Both the position numbers and the translations under genes were made by a program. From contig NZ_VFQC01000001.1 in the NCBI RefSeq assembly GCF_006717075.1, forward strand, positions 2,093,501-2,157,500: a stretch of DNA of 64,000 bases, in the 5' to 3' direction. Within the stretch, counting starts at the first letter, position 1, and every line of letters begins with the position of its first letter. This DNA comes from Haloactinospora alba (GTDB lineage: Bacteria > Actinomycetota > Actinomycetes > Streptosporangiales > Streptosporangiaceae). Below, piece after piece: positions 1-9,737 of the stretch. The notes beneath the pieces are model-generated. The model had not been told where the DNA came from. It searched no databases and saw only the letters and a program-made list of their open reading frames with translations.

Positions 1-268
1 TTCCGAGTTCCTCCGCCGAGGAGGCGAGGGAACCCGCCGACTCCAGCTCGACCACCCGTTCGCGAAGCTTCTCCTCCTGGTTGGAAAGCTCACTGTTCTG
101 CTGTTCCAGCCGGCTGATGGCGAACGCGTCCTCGATGAGCACCGTGCGCAGCGCCAGCAGGCTTACCAGAGCCCCGCCGAGCAGACCAAGGATGAGTAGC
201 ACGAACGGCATGCGTGGTGCCTTGGGGCCCGTGCCCGCGCCTTTGGACGTGTCGTCCCGTCGCCTCAT
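1..268 (-). CDS. FtsL/DivIC-like septum formation protein, cut by the left edge
   Basis: The first 89 codons of a small division protein run off the left edge. ATG at 268 follows a good ribosome site (GGAGGG, 4 nt spacer). About 20 basic, polar residues come first, then one hydrophobic segment (residues 21-42, beginning PFVLLILGLLGG), then a heptad-like coiled coil rich in Glu, Leu and Gln. This bitopic layout and the place right after rsmH are those of FtsL-type proteins, which bridge the divisome (FtsQ, FtsB, FtsW/I) on the outer face of the membrane. In this cluster ftsI should follow outside the window. The sequence itself is poorly conserved in the family, so the call rests on topology and context. 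Confidence 0.75.
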   Translation of the reverse strand, partial: MRRRDDTSKGAGTGPKAPRMPFVLLILGLLGGALVSLLALRTVLIEDAFAISRLEQQNSELSNQEEKLRERVVELESAGSLASSAEELG

Positions 269-336
269 ACAACCCTCCGCCTTCGTCCTGGCCTATCGCG
301 GTCCGGTCTCACTTCCACCGGTGCGACGCGCTTCCG

Positions 337-1305
337 TCACGACGCCGTTCCCGGATCGCGGATACGCTCGGCTGCCCTCAACCGCGCCGACGCGGCGCGA
401 GGGTTGCCCTCGCTCTCCTCGGCGCCGGGTTGTTCGGCGCCCCTGGTGAGCAGACGGAGTTCGGGACGTTCCTCCTCGAGCGTCACCGGGAGGTCGGGTG
501 GAGTGGTGTCGGTCGCGAGTGACGCCAGTGTCCGCTTACTGATGCGATCTTCCAGGGAGTGGTAGGAGAGCACAACGACCCGGCCACCCACGGCAAGCCG
601 GGAGACGGCGGCGGGAAGCGCGCGCCGCAGGATCGTCAGTTCGGCGTTCACCTCGATCCGCAGGGCCTGGAACGTACGTTTGGCGGGGTTGCCGCCGCTG
701 CGCCGGGCCGCGGCGGGGATGGCCCCGCGGACGATCTCCGCCAAGCGACGCGTGGAGTCGAGGGGCTCTGTCCCCCGTTCGCGTCCGATCGCCTGGGCGA
801 TACGCCGCGCGAACCGTTCCTCGCCGTAGTCGCGCAGCACACGCGCGAGCTCGCCGACCGGGTAGGTGTTGACCACGTCAGCAGCCGTTTGCCCCTGCGA
901 ACGGTCCATACGCATGTCCAGCGGGGCGTCGTAGGAGTAGGCGAAACCCCGCTCGGCCTCGTCGAGCTGCGGGGAGGACACTCCCAGGTCCAGGAGGAGG
1001 CCGTGGACACGGGAGATGCCGAGGTCATCGAGGACGCGGGGGATCGCGTCGAAGTCGGCGTGGTGCAGGCTCACCCGTTCGTCCACGGACGCGAGCCGAC
1101 GGCGGGCGCGGTCCAGGGCCGACGTGTCCCGGTCCAGCCCCACCAGACGCGCTCCGGGAACGGCGTCCAGTAACCGCGCGGCATGCCCTCCCAGACCGAG
1201 GGTCCCGTCCACGAGGACCGCCTCCTGGCTTTCCAACGCGGGGGAAAGCAGTTCGCACACCCGGTCCGGCATGACCGGAGTGTGCGAGGCGTCAGCATCC
1301 GCCAT
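337..1305 (-). CDS. rsmH: 16S rRNA (cytosine(1402)-N(4))-methyltransferase RsmH
   Basis: 322 aa, the usual length for RsmH (MraW). It uses S-adenosylmethionine to methylate N4 of C1402 in the ribosomal P site. Visible landmarks are the SAM loop [11 protein letters not shown] near residue 32, [14 protein letters not shown] in the middle, and [11 protein letters not shown] towards the C-terminus. ATG 1305 is preferred because GGAG lies 10 nt upstream; an in-frame GTG at 1311 with a 4-nt spacer is also possible. It is followed after 68 nt by the FtsL-like gene, as in most dcw clusters. Unusually, no mraZ precedes it. Confidence 0.96.
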   Translation of the reverse strand: MADADASHTPVMPDRVCELLSPALESQEAVLVDGTLGLGGHAARLLDAVPGARLVGLDRDTSALDRARRRLASVDERVSLHHADFDAIPRVLDDLGISRVHGLLLDLGVSSPQLDEAERGFAYSYDAPLDMRMDRSQGQTAADVVNTYPVGELARVLRDYGEERFARRIAQAIGRERGTEPLDSTRRLAEIVRGAIPAAARRSGGNPAKRTFQALRIEVNAELTILRRALPAAVSRLAVGGRVVVLSYHSLEDRISKRTLASLATDTTPPDLPVTLEEERPELRLLTRGAEQPGAEESEGNPRAASARLRAAERIRDPGTAS

Positions 1306-1857
1306 GGACACGTTTCTCCCTACCGTTCAGACGCGTGCGAACGTGTTGTTGCGCTGTCCCGGTGACAGTGCGGTACCAGCCCGGTGTGCGGTGGGCTGCC
1401 TCCCGGCGGCCCCCGCGACCGGAACGACCGGCCGCCCGCCGCGTTCCGGCGACTAGGCCGGCCGCCTTCCGGCGACGGGAGAACGTGGCCTCCGCCATCC
1501 CGACCGCTCCGACGGGAACGGCGGACGCGTTCAGCTCGTGGCCGGCACCGTCACCCTACTGCCGACGGGCGGGCCCGTGCTTAAGGGGACACAGCCCACC
1601 GGAGGCGTTTCCCGCCCCGTATTCCAGGGTCCCACCGGACAGCACGTCACACGCGGCGGGCCGGACCCAGCTTCCGGGGGAACCGCGGAAAACGTGGTGG
1701 TAGCGACCGGACACGAGCCACCGGTCTCCGGCCACGGAACGCGGCGCGCGTCGGCGACCAGGTTCCGGCACCGCGTTGGGACACACGGCGGCTCGCGCCT
1801 TCCGCCCGTGAGCCCGGGGTTCACGGGCCTGCCCCGAACGCCCCGGGACACAAGTGA
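1306..1857. other. 550-nt non-coding stretch upstream of rsmH; no mraZ
   Basis: I find no credible gene here: no frame gives MraZ-like (AbrB fold) sequence, and the open frames are Arg/Pro-rich antisense noise. It should hold the rsmH promoter. Two small perfect inverted repeats are visible: arms CCGGAACG/CGTTCCGG at 1419-1426 and 1442-1449, and CCCGTGA/TCACGGG at 1805-1811 and 1821-1827. I do not see a triple TGGG repeat of the MraZ operator type. Confidence 0.6.
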
Positions 1858-1885
1858 GCGCCCGCCACAACGTGTTGGCGGGCGC
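1858..1885 (-). terminator. Hairpin terminator behind the DUF3040 gene
   Basis: Perfect 10-bp stem (GCGCCCGCCA at 1858-1867 with TGGCGGGCGC at 1876-1885) and an 8-nt loop, 33 nt beyond the DUF3040 stop. There is no T-tract, as is common for actinobacterial terminators. Confidence 0.65.
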
Positions 1886-1918
1886 GATCCACCGCTGGGA
1901 AGAACTGGCGAGACGAAG

Positions 1919-2311
1919 CTACTGGTCGCCCTCCTGCCGCCGGCGCCAGCGTTCCTCGAAACGCTGCATCATCCCGGGGCGTTGCTGGCGACGCTGCTTG
2001 GGACGGGACGCGGCAGCGGTCTTCTCCGTACCTCCGCCTCCCGCCGCACGTCGCCAACCGGACATGCCCCACAGGGCGCATGCCAGCATGGCGACGAAAC
2101 CGATGATGCTAACGACCGGCTGCTGGAGGAAGACGCCAGCCATCAGCAGAATGATGCCGAGCGCGAACCCGATCGACGCCTTGACGATCCAACGCTTGTA
2201 ATGGACCGCAGGAGTCGTCTGTCGCACGGTGTTGGCGAATTTCGGATCCTCAGCGTAGAGCGCCTGCTCGATCTGGTCGAGCATACGCTGCTCGTGTTCA
2301 GAGAGCGGCAC
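1919..2311 (-). CDS. DUF3040 domain-containing membrane protein
   Basis: 130 aa from GTG 2311, chosen because GGAGG lies 4 nt upstream and the protein then begins PLSEHEQRMLDQIEQAL, the characteristic DUF3040 N-terminus. A short amphipathic N-terminal part is followed by two close hydrophobic segments (roughly residues 43-61 and 66-84, reading ASIGFALGIILLMAG and VSIIGFVAMLACALWG) and a Gly/Arg/Gln-rich basic tail that should be cytoplasmic. Function is unknown. In actinobacteria such genes often sit just upstream of the mraZ/rsmH end of the division cluster, as here. About 270 nt of relatively AT-rich DNA (2312-2583) upstream probably holds its promoter. Confidence 0.85.
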   Translation of the reverse strand: MPLSEHEQRMLDQIEQALYAEDPKFANTVRQTTPAVHYKRWIVKASIGFALGIILLMAGVFLQQPVVSIIGFVAMLACALWGMSGWRRAAGGGGTEKTAAASRPKQRRQQRPGMMQRFEERWRRRQEGDQ

Positions 2312-2583
2312 GGCGCCTCCCAATGACAGTCCCCAGCGGGTGCTGAACAGCATTGTAATGAATAGTGCTACGCCCAGAATACGGCGACATAGCTGCTAAT
2401 GAAAAGAAGCGATCCACATGTAGCTGACCCACATCACTCACGGTACCCTCACCGCCACTACGAAACACCACGCCACGGACTCCACCTCCACACGTCACCA
2501 CGGTTTTGGACCGCACGGGACGGCCCCGCCCCCGTGGTGCCGTCCACATATGCAACGAACGATGCCGCACCGATGGTGCCAGA

Positions 2584-3855
2584 CTATGTGTCACGTTCCT
2601 CACGCTGTGCCAACGTGGCAGGAAGAACAGCACCGGTACCGAACTTCCGGGCGATGTGGTCCATCGCCTGTTCCGCCTCGCGCCACCCGTTTTCCGGCTC
2701 GTCCAGAACGGGTTGGCGCGAGACGCGGGAAGCCGTGACGAGCCCCTCGGCACGGACTCCCACCAGACGCAGCGGTGTCCGCTCCAGACCGGCTGCCAGG
2801 TAGAGCTCCCGTGCTGCCGCGTTGATGTCCCGGGCCACGTCGGTGGGTGCGGTCAACGTCCGGGAACGGGTGATCGTCGTGAAATCGGACCGGCGCAGCT
2901 TCACCACCACCGTGCGGCCCGCCTGGTCCTCAGCACGGAGCCGCCGCGCCACCGTCTCGGAGAGCCGCAGCAGCTCGCGCCCTATCACTTCCGCGTCGGC
3001 GACGTCGTGGGAGAACGTCTGTTCCACGCCGACACTCTTGTCCGGCGCCGTCGGGACGACGGGGCGTTCGTCCCGACCCGCCGCCAACGCCGCGAGATGG
3101 TTCCCGGCGGCCTGGCCCAGGGTGTGCCGCAGCGTCTGGGCGGGGATACGAGCGACGTCCCCGATCGTACGCGCTCCCAGCGCCCCGAGCGCGGACTCCG
3201 TCCGCTCCCCCACTCCCCACAGCGCTCCGACCGGCAGCGGGTGCAGGAAATCGTGGACGTACTCGGTGGGAACCAGAAGCATCCCGTCCGGTTTGCAATG
3301 GGTCGAGGCGAGTTTCGCGACGAACTTGGTCGCCGCGACCCCTACCGAACAGGTGAGCCCCTGCTCCGCGTGGATCCGTTCCCGGACCAGCTCGGCGATA
3401 CGTACGGGGCTGCCGAGCCGACGGCGGGAGCCCGACACGTCGAGGAACGCCTCGTCCGCCGAGAGTGGTTCCACCTCGGGGGTGACGGACCGCAGGATCC
3501 GGCCCACCTCGCGGGAGACGCGCTGGTACTCCTCCCCGTCCGGCGGAAGCACGACAGCCCGGGGGCACAGTCGCAGCGCCCGGGCCATGGGCATCGCCGA
3601 GTGCACTCCGTAGGTACGGGCCGTGTAGTCGGCCGAGGAGACGACCCCCCGGTTTCCCGTACCGCCGACGATGAGGGGCTTCCCCCGCACCTCCGGGCGC
3701 CTCAGCTGCTCGACACTGGCATAGAAGGCGTCCATGTCGATGTGCAGTACGCGGCAGTCGCCGTCCTGCTCCGCCCCACCGGGTAACCGCCTGAGGCCCT
3801 CTGGCCCCACGGCCCCGCGCAACGGTGTTCCACGCTCGAGCTGACGACGACTCAT
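2584..3855 (-). CDS. dinB: DNA polymerase IV (Y-family, DinB)
   Basis: 423 aa Y-family translesion polymerase. The first catalytic motif LHIDMDAFYASVEQ lies near residue 35 and the second acidic motif LSADEAFLDVSG near 130. The helix-hairpin-helix/thumb region (LWGVGERTESAL) and a little-finger domain follow. Start chosen at ATG 3855; GTG 3861 in frame is an alternative, and neither has a strong ribosome site. The C-terminus REERDT is short and shows no clear beta-clamp motif. It is separated by 78 nt from the methyltransferase gene on the same strand. A LexA-type box was not recognised. Confidence 0.95.
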   Translation of the reverse strand: MSRRQLERGTPLRGAVGPEGLRRLPGGAEQDGDCRVLHIDMDAFYASVEQLRRPEVRGKPLIVGGTGNRGVVSSADYTARTYGVHSAMPMARALRLCPRAVVLPPDGEEYQRVSREVGRILRSVTPEVEPLSADEAFLDVSGSRRRLGSPVRIAELVRERIHAEQGLTCSVGVAATKFVAKLASTHCKPDGMLLVPTEYVHDFLHPLPVGALWGVGERTESALGALGARTIGDVARIPAQTLRHTLGQAAGNHLAALAAGRDERPVVPTAPDKSVGVEQTFSHDVADAEVIGRELLRLSETVARRLRAEDQAGRTVVVKLRRSDFTTITRSRTLTAPTDVARDINAAARELYLAAGLERTPLRLVGVRAEGLVTASRVSRQPVLDEPENGWREAEQAMDHIARKFGTGAVLPATLAQREERDT

Positions 3856-3933
3856 ACCCACAGTCTGCCGTGGGACGCGCGGGACACCAACGGGCTCTAC
3901 GCGGCGGCCGGCGGACGCCGCGCGGGGCCGGGG

Positions 3934-4725
3934 TCACGCCCCGGGGCGGTGCGCCACAACGTGCAGTTGGGTAGCGATGCCCGAGAGTGCCGGGTGGGCC
4001 GCCGCGATCCGCTCCAGAGCCAGGAGTTGCGGCCCCTCCTGCGTATCCGCGTCACAGGCGCGCCCGGGGAGCAGGTCGGCGAAGACGCGCACGCCTCTGG
4101 TGCTCGGCTCGATCAACCCCGTACGTTCGGCCAGTTCGGTGAGCTGCTCCGCGGTGAACCGGCGCGGCATCGGGTCACCGCTCCCCCAGCGCCCGTCCGG
4201 ATCCACCAACAGCTGGTGGGCCTCGGAAACGTGTCCCGCCAGGGCCCGGTGCAGGGCGCCCGCGACCGTGTTCGCCGCGAGTACGCTCACCGCCCCGCCC
4301 GGGCGGGTGATCTCCATGACGTCGGTCAGTGCCCGCAGTGGATCGTCCACGTACTCCAGCACGTTGTGGACGAGGACGAGATGCGCCTCCCGCGCGGGAA
4401 GCAACCGGGAGAGATCTCCCGTCTCCCCCTGCAGCGCCTGTACACGGACCCCGGCTTCCGCCGCGCGGCGTTCCAGGGCGGCCAGCGAGTCGGGGCTGGG
4501 CTCGACCACGGTCACCCGGTGTCCCAGCTCGGCGAGCGGAACGGCGGCGCCACCGGTGCCACCTCCCGCGTCGACGATCTCCAACGGAGTGTCGCCGCCG
4601 GGACTGAGGCCGGCCAGCAGGCCCTGCAACGCCTCCCACACCACGGCGGGGCGAGTGACGCTCGCTTCCCTGGGGCTACCGGCAGCTGTGCCCTCGGTGG
4701 ATGCGCCGCCGTCCTTGTCCGTCAC
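3934..4725 (-). CDS. Class I SAM-dependent methyltransferase (SmtA/CmoM-like)
   Basis: 263 aa with a Rossmann-type methyltransferase core. Motif I is IVDAGGGTGGAAVPLAE near residue 50, motif II VTVVEPSPDSLA follows at about 72, and an acidic VLVHNVLEYVDDPLRAL motif IV region lies near 120. This resembles the SmtA/CmoM group (tRNA wobble-uridine carboxymethoxy methyl transfer in E. coli), but the substrate cannot be read from the sequence. GTG 4725 has AAGGA 5 nt upstream. The N-terminal 25 residues are a polar tail. It sits 30 nt downstream of nusB on the same strand and may be cotranscribed with it. Confidence 0.8.
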   Translation of the reverse strand: MTDKDGGASTEGTAAGSPREASVTRPAVVWEALQGLLAGLSPGGDTPLEIVDAGGGTGGAAVPLAELGHRVTVVEPSPDSLAALERRAAEAGVRVQALQGETGDLSRLLPAREAHLVLVHNVLEYVDDPLRALTDVMEITRPGGAVSVLAANTVAGALHRALAGHVSEAHQLLVDPDGRWGSGDPMPRRFTAEQLTELAERTGLIEPSTRGVRVFADLLPGRACDADTQEGPQLLALERIAAAHPALSGIATQLHVVAHRPGA

Positions 4726-4755
4726 GCCAGTCCTTCCTGATCGGCACTCCGCAGA

Positions 4756-5172
4756 CTACAGCGCGAGTGTCGCCTTGTTCTCCATCAAACGCGAGAGCAG
4801 ACCGTTGACGAACGTCGGTGACTCCTCGGTGGACAGGTCCTTGGCAACGGCGACAGCCTCCGCGATCGCCACCTTGTCCGGGATGTCACTGTCCCACAGC
4901 AGCTCGTACGCGCCCATGCGGAGGATGTTGCGGTCGACCGTGGGCATCCGCTCCAGCGTCCACCCGATGGCGTACTCCTCGATCAGCTCGTCGATGCGCG
5001 CACGGCGCTCGTCGACGGCCGTGGCGAGCCGCTCGGTGAACTCGTTGATCGGCGGTTCCGACTCCCCGCGGCGCCTGCGTTCGATCACCTGCGGCGCGGT
5101 GGTCGAACGCAGTTCTGCTTCGTAGAGTACCTCGACCGCGCGCTTTCGGGCCTTGCGTCGCGCGCTGCTCAC
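4756..5172 (-). CDS. nusB: Transcription antitermination factor NusB
   Basis: 138 aa from GTG 5172, the start that follows GGAGAG and gives SSARRKARKRAVEVLYEAE, the standard NusB opening. NusB binds boxA RNA with S10 (NusE) and promotes rRNA antitermination. The conserved RKRAVEVLYEAEL helix is at the N-terminus, and the ending NGLLSRLMENK matches the family. A longer frame back to 5274 would overlap efp and adds atypical sequence, so it was rejected. It lies 46 nt downstream of efp on the same strand; efp-nusB is a common actinobacterial pair. Confidence 0.95.
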   Translation of the reverse strand: MSSARRKARKRAVEVLYEAELRSTTAPQVIERRRRGESEPPINEFTERLATAVDERRARIDELIEEYAIGWTLERMPTVDRNILRMGAYELLWDSDIPDKVAIAEAVAVAKDLSTEESPTFVNGLLSRLMENKATLAL

Positions 5173-5218
5173 TGCTCTCTCCGCTCGCGTTCGGCTACGG
5201 TTCGTGGGTGCAGTGTCC

Positions 5219-5782
5219 TCAATTGACACGGCCGAGGTAGTCACCGCTACGGGTGTCGACCTTGATTCGCTCACCGTTGCCGATGAACAGCGGAACCTGG
5301 ACGGTCGCTCCCGTCTCCACCGTCGCCGACTTCGTGCCGCCGGTCGAGCGGTCTCCCTGGACTCCGGGCGCGGTCTCGGTGATCGTCACCTCGATGGACG
5401 GGGGAAGCTCCACGTAGAGCGGCTCGCCCTCGTGCATGGCGACGGTGACGGTGGCGCTCTCCATCATGAAGTCGGCGTTCTTGCCGACGACCTGGTCGGG
5501 CACGATGATCTGGTCGTATGTCTCGGCGTCCATGAAGACGAAGGACTCACCGTCGTTGTAGAGGTACTGCATCTCGCGCCGGTCGACGTTGGCGAACTCG
5601 ACCTTGGCGCCGGCGTTGAACGTCTTGTCCACGACCTTGCCGGAGGTGACGTTCTTCAGCTTGGTGCGCACAAACGCACCACCCTTACCGGGCTTCACGT
5701 GCTGGAACTCCACCACGTTCCAGAGCTCGCCGCCGTCGAGCTTCAGGGTCGTGCCGTTCTTCAGGTCGTTCGTCGTGGCCAC
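5219..5782 (-). CDS. efp: Translation elongation factor P
   Basis: 187 aa from GTG 5782 (GGGGAG about 9 nt upstream), giving [16 protein letters not shown], the standard EF-P N-terminus. EF-P relieves ribosome stalling at polyproline. The three beta domains are recognisable. The tip loop reads KPGKGGAF with Lys33 at the apex, and the C-terminal domain ends in [14 protein letters not shown] see no modification genes (epmA/epmB type) in the window. The ORF could be extended to 5869, but that part is Arg-rich and unlike the family. Confidence 0.97.
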   Translation of the reverse strand: MATTNDLKNGTTLKLDGGELWNVVEFQHVKPGKGGAFVRTKLKNVTSGKVVDKTFNAGAKVEFANVDRREMQYLYNDGESFVFMDAETYDQIIVPDQVVGKNADFMMESATVTVAMHEGEPLYVELPPSIEVTITETAPGVQGDRSTGGTKSATVETGATVQVPLFIGNGERIKVDTRSGDYLGRVN

Positions 5783-5929
5783 TTCGGTCGTCTCCCCAAG
5801 GGTTCGGGCGCAGTCGATCACGGGACGGGATCCCGGCCGGCGGCGTCGACCCGTCTCGGGGACGCGCAACCGTTGCCGGTCCTGTCTCTCGCACCTGTCC
5901 AGTCTAGTGGGTTCGCGGAGTGGGGGTGT

Positions 5930-7009
5930 TCAGACGCTCACCGCCCGGTACGCAGCGGTGAGAAGGTCCTCCGAGGGGGAGGCGAGGAGCGCCGGCCTCC
6001 CCGGGGCGTCCAGGACCACGAACCGGAGCGTGGCTCCGCGCGCCTTCTTGTCCACCCGCATCGCCTCGTTGAGTCGCGGCCAGGCCGCTTCCGGATAGCT
6101 GACGGGAAGTCCGACCGAGGACAGGACATCCCGGTGGCGGTGCACCACCTCCGCCCCGATACGGCCGTCCAACCGGGACAGTTCCGCGGCGAACAGCATC
6201 CCGACACTGACCGCGTACCCGTGCCGGAAGGTGTAGCCCTCGACACGCTCGATCGCGTGCCCCAGGGTGTGGCCGTAGTTCAGCATCTCCCGCCGGCCGC
6301 TCTCCCGCAGGTCGGCCGAGACGACCTCGGCTTTCACCGCCACGGCGCGTTCCACCAGCTCCCGGGTGTGCCTCCCCTCGGGCCTGCTGGCCTCCCGGGG
6401 GTCGGACTCCACCAGGTCCACGATGGCGGTGTCGGCGATGAAACCGGCCTTGACGACCTCCGCCAGACCAGCGATGTGGTCGTCGGCGGGCAGGGTCGAC
6501 AGGGCGTCGAGGTCACACAGGACACCCGCCGGCGGGTGGAACGCTCCCACGAGGTTCTTGCCCTCGTCGGTGTTGATCCCGGTCTTGCCGCCGACAGCGG
6601 CGTCCACCATGCCGAGCATGGTGGTGGGTACCAGAACGCAGCGGACCCCGCGCAGCCAGGTGGCGGCGACGAAGCCGGCGAGGTCGGTGACCGCTCCCCC
6701 GCCGATACCAACGACCGCGTCGCTGCGGGTGAAGCCGGCCCGGCCGAGCTTTCCCCACAGCTGTGCTGCGACGGTCGCGTCCTTGGCGGCCTCGCCGTCG
6801 GGGACCAGCATGGAGTGGACCGTGTGGCCCGCGGCCTCCAGCGCCTCCACCAGGGGGCGCGCGATCAGCCACGTGTTCCCGGTGTACAGCACCGCCACCC
6901 GCTCCGCGCTGCTTCCCACCAGGTGGGGCAGCTCCGCGGAGACGCCGTTGCCGATCACGACCTCGTAGCGGTCCGAGCTGCCGCCCACCGCGATCCGGCT
7001 CACTGTCAT
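5930..7009 (-). CDS. aroB: 3-dehydroquinate synthase
   Basis: 359 aa. AroB turns DAHP into 3-dehydroquinate, step 2 of the shikimate pathway, using NAD and a divalent metal. The NAD-binding part (VVGIGGGAVTDLAGFVA) and the three metal ligands are visible: Glu in GLAEVVKAG, His in LNYGHTLGHAIE and His in FRHGYAVSVGM. ATG 7009 overlaps the aroK stop as ATGA, so translation is coupled. The usual actinobacterial neighbour for 3-dehydroquinate dehydratase is missing between aroB and efp, so step 3 must be encoded elsewhere. Confidence 0.97.
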   Translation of the reverse strand: MTVSRIAVGGSSDRYEVVIGNGVSAELPHLVGSSAERVAVLYTGNTWLIARPLVEALEAAGHTVHSMLVPDGEAAKDATVAAQLWGKLGRAGFTRSDAVVGIGGGAVTDLAGFVAATWLRGVRCVLVPTTMLGMVDAAVGGKTGINTDEGKNLVGAFHPPAGVLCDLDALSTLPADDHIAGLAEVVKAGFIADTAIVDLVESDPREASRPEGRHTRELVERAVAVKAEVVSADLRESGRREMLNYGHTLGHAIERVEGYTFRHGYAVSVGMLFAAELSRLDGRIGAEVVHRHRDVLSSVGLPVSYPEAAWPRLNEAMRVDKKARGATLRFVVLDAPGRPALLASPSEDLLTAAYRAVSV

Positions 7010-7530
7010 GACCGGCCGTCCCGGCGTCCGGGCAGCGTGGTCAGGAGCTCGTCGACGACCTCCTCGGGGTGGTAGCCACTGGTCGGCACCGTCACGGTGG
7101 CCAACCCCTCGTAGATCGGCAACCGCTCCTCCAACAGCTTCTTCAGCCTCGTCCGCGGGTTGATCGCCAGCATGGGACGGGCCTGGTCCATGCCGACGCG
7201 CTTGGCCGCATCCGAGAACTCCACCTGCAGGTAGACCACATGGTGGTCGGCCAGGTCCCGCTGGGTGTCCGGGTCGAGGACCGCCCCGCCACCCAGCGCC
7301 AGGACGCCCGAGCATCCGGTCAGGCTCTCCGCGACCACCTCACGCTCCAGCGCGCGGAACGCCGCCTCTCCGTCGTCGACGAACATGTCACTGATCGTCT
7401 TGCCCGCGCGCGTCTCGATCTCGGCGTCCGTGTCCACCAGCTGCGTCCCCAGACGCTCGGCCAGCGCGCGGCCGACCGTGCTCTTCCCGGAGCCGGGTGA
7501 TCCGATGAGAACCGCTGTCGGCGCAGTCAT
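7006..7530 (-). CDS. aroK: Shikimate kinase
   Basis: 174 aa, P-loop kinase that phosphorylates shikimate at O3. The Walker A motif [11 protein letters not shown] is at residues 10-20. The shikimate-binding DTDAEIE follows, and [10 protein letters not shown] is the conserved Gly-rich motif. The lid Arg lies in RPML. ATG 7530 follows GGAGGAGACGA and overlaps the aroC stop (ATGA); its own stop overlaps the aroB start in the same way. aroC-aroK-aroB thus forms a translationally coupled unit on the minus strand. Confidence 0.96.
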   Translation of the reverse strand: MTAPTAVLIGSPGSGKSTVGRALAERLGTQLVDTDAEIETRAGKTISDMFVDDGEAAFRALEREVVAESLTGCSGVLALGGGAVLDPDTQRDLADHHVVYLQVEFSDAAKRVGMDQARPMLAINPRTRLKKLLEERLPIYEGLATVTVPTSGYHPEEVVDELLTTLPGRRDGRS

Positions 7531-8744
7531 TCGTCTCCTCCAGGACGTGTTCCCGTCCAGCCGCGGTCTTCCAGCGTTTTCAGGTAGGAACGCAGGTTCT
7601 GCTCGGTCTCTCCCACCGAGTCCCCACCGAACTTCTCCACCGCCGCCTCGGCGAGCACCAGGGCGACCATCGCTTCGGCCACCACCCCGGCCGCGGGGAC
7701 CGCCGTGACGTCGCTGCGCTGGTGGTGCGCCTGGGTCGCCTCGCCCGTGGCCACGTCGACGGTCTCCAGAGCGCGCGGCACCGTCGCTATGGGCTTCATC
7801 GCCGCGCGCACCCGTAGCGGCTCTCCCGTGGTCATGCCGCCCTCGACGCCACCGGCCCGGTTGCTCCGGCGGTTCACCCCCGTGCTGTCCCCGGCGGGTT
7901 CGATCTCGTCGTGCGCCGCGGAACCGCGGCGCGCCGCAGTGCGGAAGCCGTCCCCGACCTCGACGCCCTTGATGGCGTGCACCCCCATGAGGGCACTCGC
8001 GAGCCGGCCGTCCAGGCGGCGGTCCCAGTGGACGTGGCTCCCCAGCCCGGGGGGCAGGCCGTAGGCGAGAACCTCGACGACGCCGCCCAACGTGTCCCCG
8101 GACTTCTTCGTGTCGTCCACCTCGGCGACCATCCGGGCGCTGGCCTCCGGGTCGAGGCAACGCACCGGGTCGGCGTCGACGCGTTCCATGTCGTGGGGCC
8201 CTGGCGCGTGCTCCTCGGACACCTCGACGGTCCCCATGGAGACGACGTGGCTGAGGATGCGCACTCCGAGCGCCTGCTGGCAGAACCGTCGTGCGACCTC
8301 ACCGATGGCCACGCGGGCGGCGGTCTCCCGTGCGCTGGCGCGTTCCAGGACCGGACGCGCCTCGTCGTGACCGTACTTCTGCATGCCCACGAGGTCGGCG
8401 TGCCCCGGCCGGGGGCGGGTCAACGGCGCGTTGCGCGCCAGCCCCTCCAGTTCCTCCTCGGGGACGGGGTCAGGGGACATGACGCGTTCCCACTTGGGCC
8501 ACTCGGTGTTGCCCACCTCGACAGCGACGGGGCCTCCCATGGTGGCACCGTGCCGGACACCCCCCGTGAAGGTGACCTCGTCCTGTTCGAACTTCATCCG
8601 GGCGCCGCGGCCGTATCCGGCGCGGCGCCGGGACAGGGCGGCGGCGAGGTCCGAGGAAGTGACGGACACACCTGCCGGAAGCCCCTCCAGTATCGCTACG
8701 AGTTTGGGCCCATGGGACTCGCCCGCGGTCAGCCAGCGCAACAT
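7527..8744 (-). CDS. aroC: Chorismate synthase
   Basis: 405 aa from ATG 8744, which gives [13 protein letters not shown], the invariant chorismate synthase opening. It converts EPSP to chorismate with reduced FMN. Other signatures are [13 protein letters not shown] (residues 40-52), [14 protein letters not shown], and [17 protein letters not shown] near the C-terminus. A longer frame to 8810 adds an Arg-rich tail without family similarity. First gene of the coupled aroC-aroK-aroB unit; the chorismate made here feeds, among others, trpD at 32.7 kb. Confidence 0.97.
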   Translation of the reverse strand: MLRWLTAGESHGPKLVAILEGLPAGVSVTSSDLAAALSRRRAGYGRGARMKFEQDEVTFTGGVRHGATMGGPVAVEVGNTEWPKWERVMSPDPVPEEELEGLARNAPLTRPRPGHADLVGMQKYGHDEARPVLERASARETAARVAIGEVARRFCQQALGVRILSHVVSMGTVEVSEEHAPGPHDMERVDADPVRCLDPEASARMVAEVDDTKKSGDTLGGVVEVLAYGLPPGLGSHVHWDRRLDGRLASALMGVHAIKGVEVGDGFRTAARRGSAAHDEIEPAGDSTGVNRRSNRAGGVEGGMTTGEPLRVRAAMKPIATVPRALETVDVATGEATQAHHQRSDVTAVPAAGVVAEAMVALVLAEAAVEKFGGDSVGETEQNLRSYLKTLEDRGWTGTRPGGDE

Positions 8745-8810
8745 ACTCCGATCTTCCCATGTTCGACGGGGTGACGGCGCAACGACCCGAGCCGCCCGTC
8801 GCGGCGGCAC

Positions 8811-9635
8811 TCAGGAGAACAGGAGAGACATCGGGTCACCGAACAGGATAACCGCCAGTGCTCCGGCGACCATGAAAGGACCGAACGGGATCCTGCTCTT
8901 GCGGGTCGCTCTCCCCAGCAGGATCAGCACCAGGCCGAGGGAGGCGGAGAGGAGCGAGGCCAGGAAGGTGGCCGAGACCACGCTTCCCGTCCCCTCCCAT
9001 CCGAGGTAGAGGCCGAGCACACCGGCGAGTTTCACGTCCCCCCAGCCCATACCCGCCGGATAGATGAACCACAGCAGCCAGTAGAAGGCCCACAGTCCGA
9101 CAAGGCCGAGGAGGGCCCCGACCATGGGTCCGGCGTCGGCGGAGAGCCCGGAGGCGGTGGCCAGCAGCACGAGGGCCACCACGTAGGAGGGGAACACGAG
9201 GGCGTTGGGCAGCCGCTGCACCCGCGCGTCGACGACGGACAGCAGCACGCCCACGGAACAGAGGAACAGGAGGGCCACGGTCTCCGCTGGCGCGCGGCCG
9301 GCTCCCTCCAGCCCTCTGGTGAGGCCGACCAGCGCGAACGTCGCCGCGGTGAGTACCGCCGTGGGGACGGACTCGCCGACGGGGGTCGCGCAGGCGGGGC
9401 AGCGGCCCCGCACCGGCAACCGGTAGTCGCGGGGTACCGGCGCCCAGCGCGCGAACCCGACCTCGGCGTCACACCGGGGGCAGGAGGGTGGCGGTGGTCC
9501 GGACGCCTCGGAGGCGGGTTCGTGCCGGTGGAACAGGGAAACGGTGCGGCCCGTGGCGAGCCCCACCGGAATACCGGCTGCGCCAAGGCACAGGGCGAAC
9601 ACGGCGTCCGCGGCGGAGGGCAGGAGCGAGAGCAT
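8811..9635 (-). CDS. Prepilin peptidase, A24 family
   Basis: 274 aa integral membrane protein with about seven hydrophobic segments. Two CXXC pairs (CPRCDAE, CPACATP, near residues 50 and 80) form the zinc-binding cytoplasmic domain typical of bifunctional prepilin leader peptidase/N-methyltransferases. The two aspartates of the GXGD-type aspartyl protease are in VVDARVQRLPNA and GMGWGDVKLAG. The last residues are hydrophobic. No pilin, Tad or type II secretion gene is in the window, so its substrates lie elsewhere. It is 66 nt upstream of aroC on the same strand. Confidence 0.88.
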   Translation of the reverse strand: MLSLLPSAADAVFALCLGAAGIPVGLATGRTVSLFHRHEPASEASGPPPPSCPRCDAEVGFARWAPVPRDYRLPVRGRCPACATPVGESVPTAVLTAATFALVGLTRGLEGAGRAPAETVALLFLCSVGVLLSVVDARVQRLPNALVFPSYVVALVLLATASGLSADAGPMVGALLGLVGLWAFYWLLWFIYPAGMGWGDVKLAGVLGLYLGWEGTGSVVSATFLASLLSASLGLVLILLGRATRKSRIPFGPFMVAGALAVILFGDPMSLLFS

Positions 9636-9737
9636 CGTGTGCTGATCGTACAGATCCCGGGAGGGTTCCTCCGCACCACCGGGGCGTACCGGGTCCGGGT
9701 CCTATCCGTTGTCCTCCACACGGGGACGGGAGCGGCC

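Noticed and set aside
2506-3786. 426-codon open frame antisense to dinB
   Set aside because: dinB has both polymerase motifs; the opposite frame has none.
5173-5274. Longer start for NusB, overlapping efp
   Set aside because: The extension is not NusB-like, and GTG 5172 has a good ribosome site.
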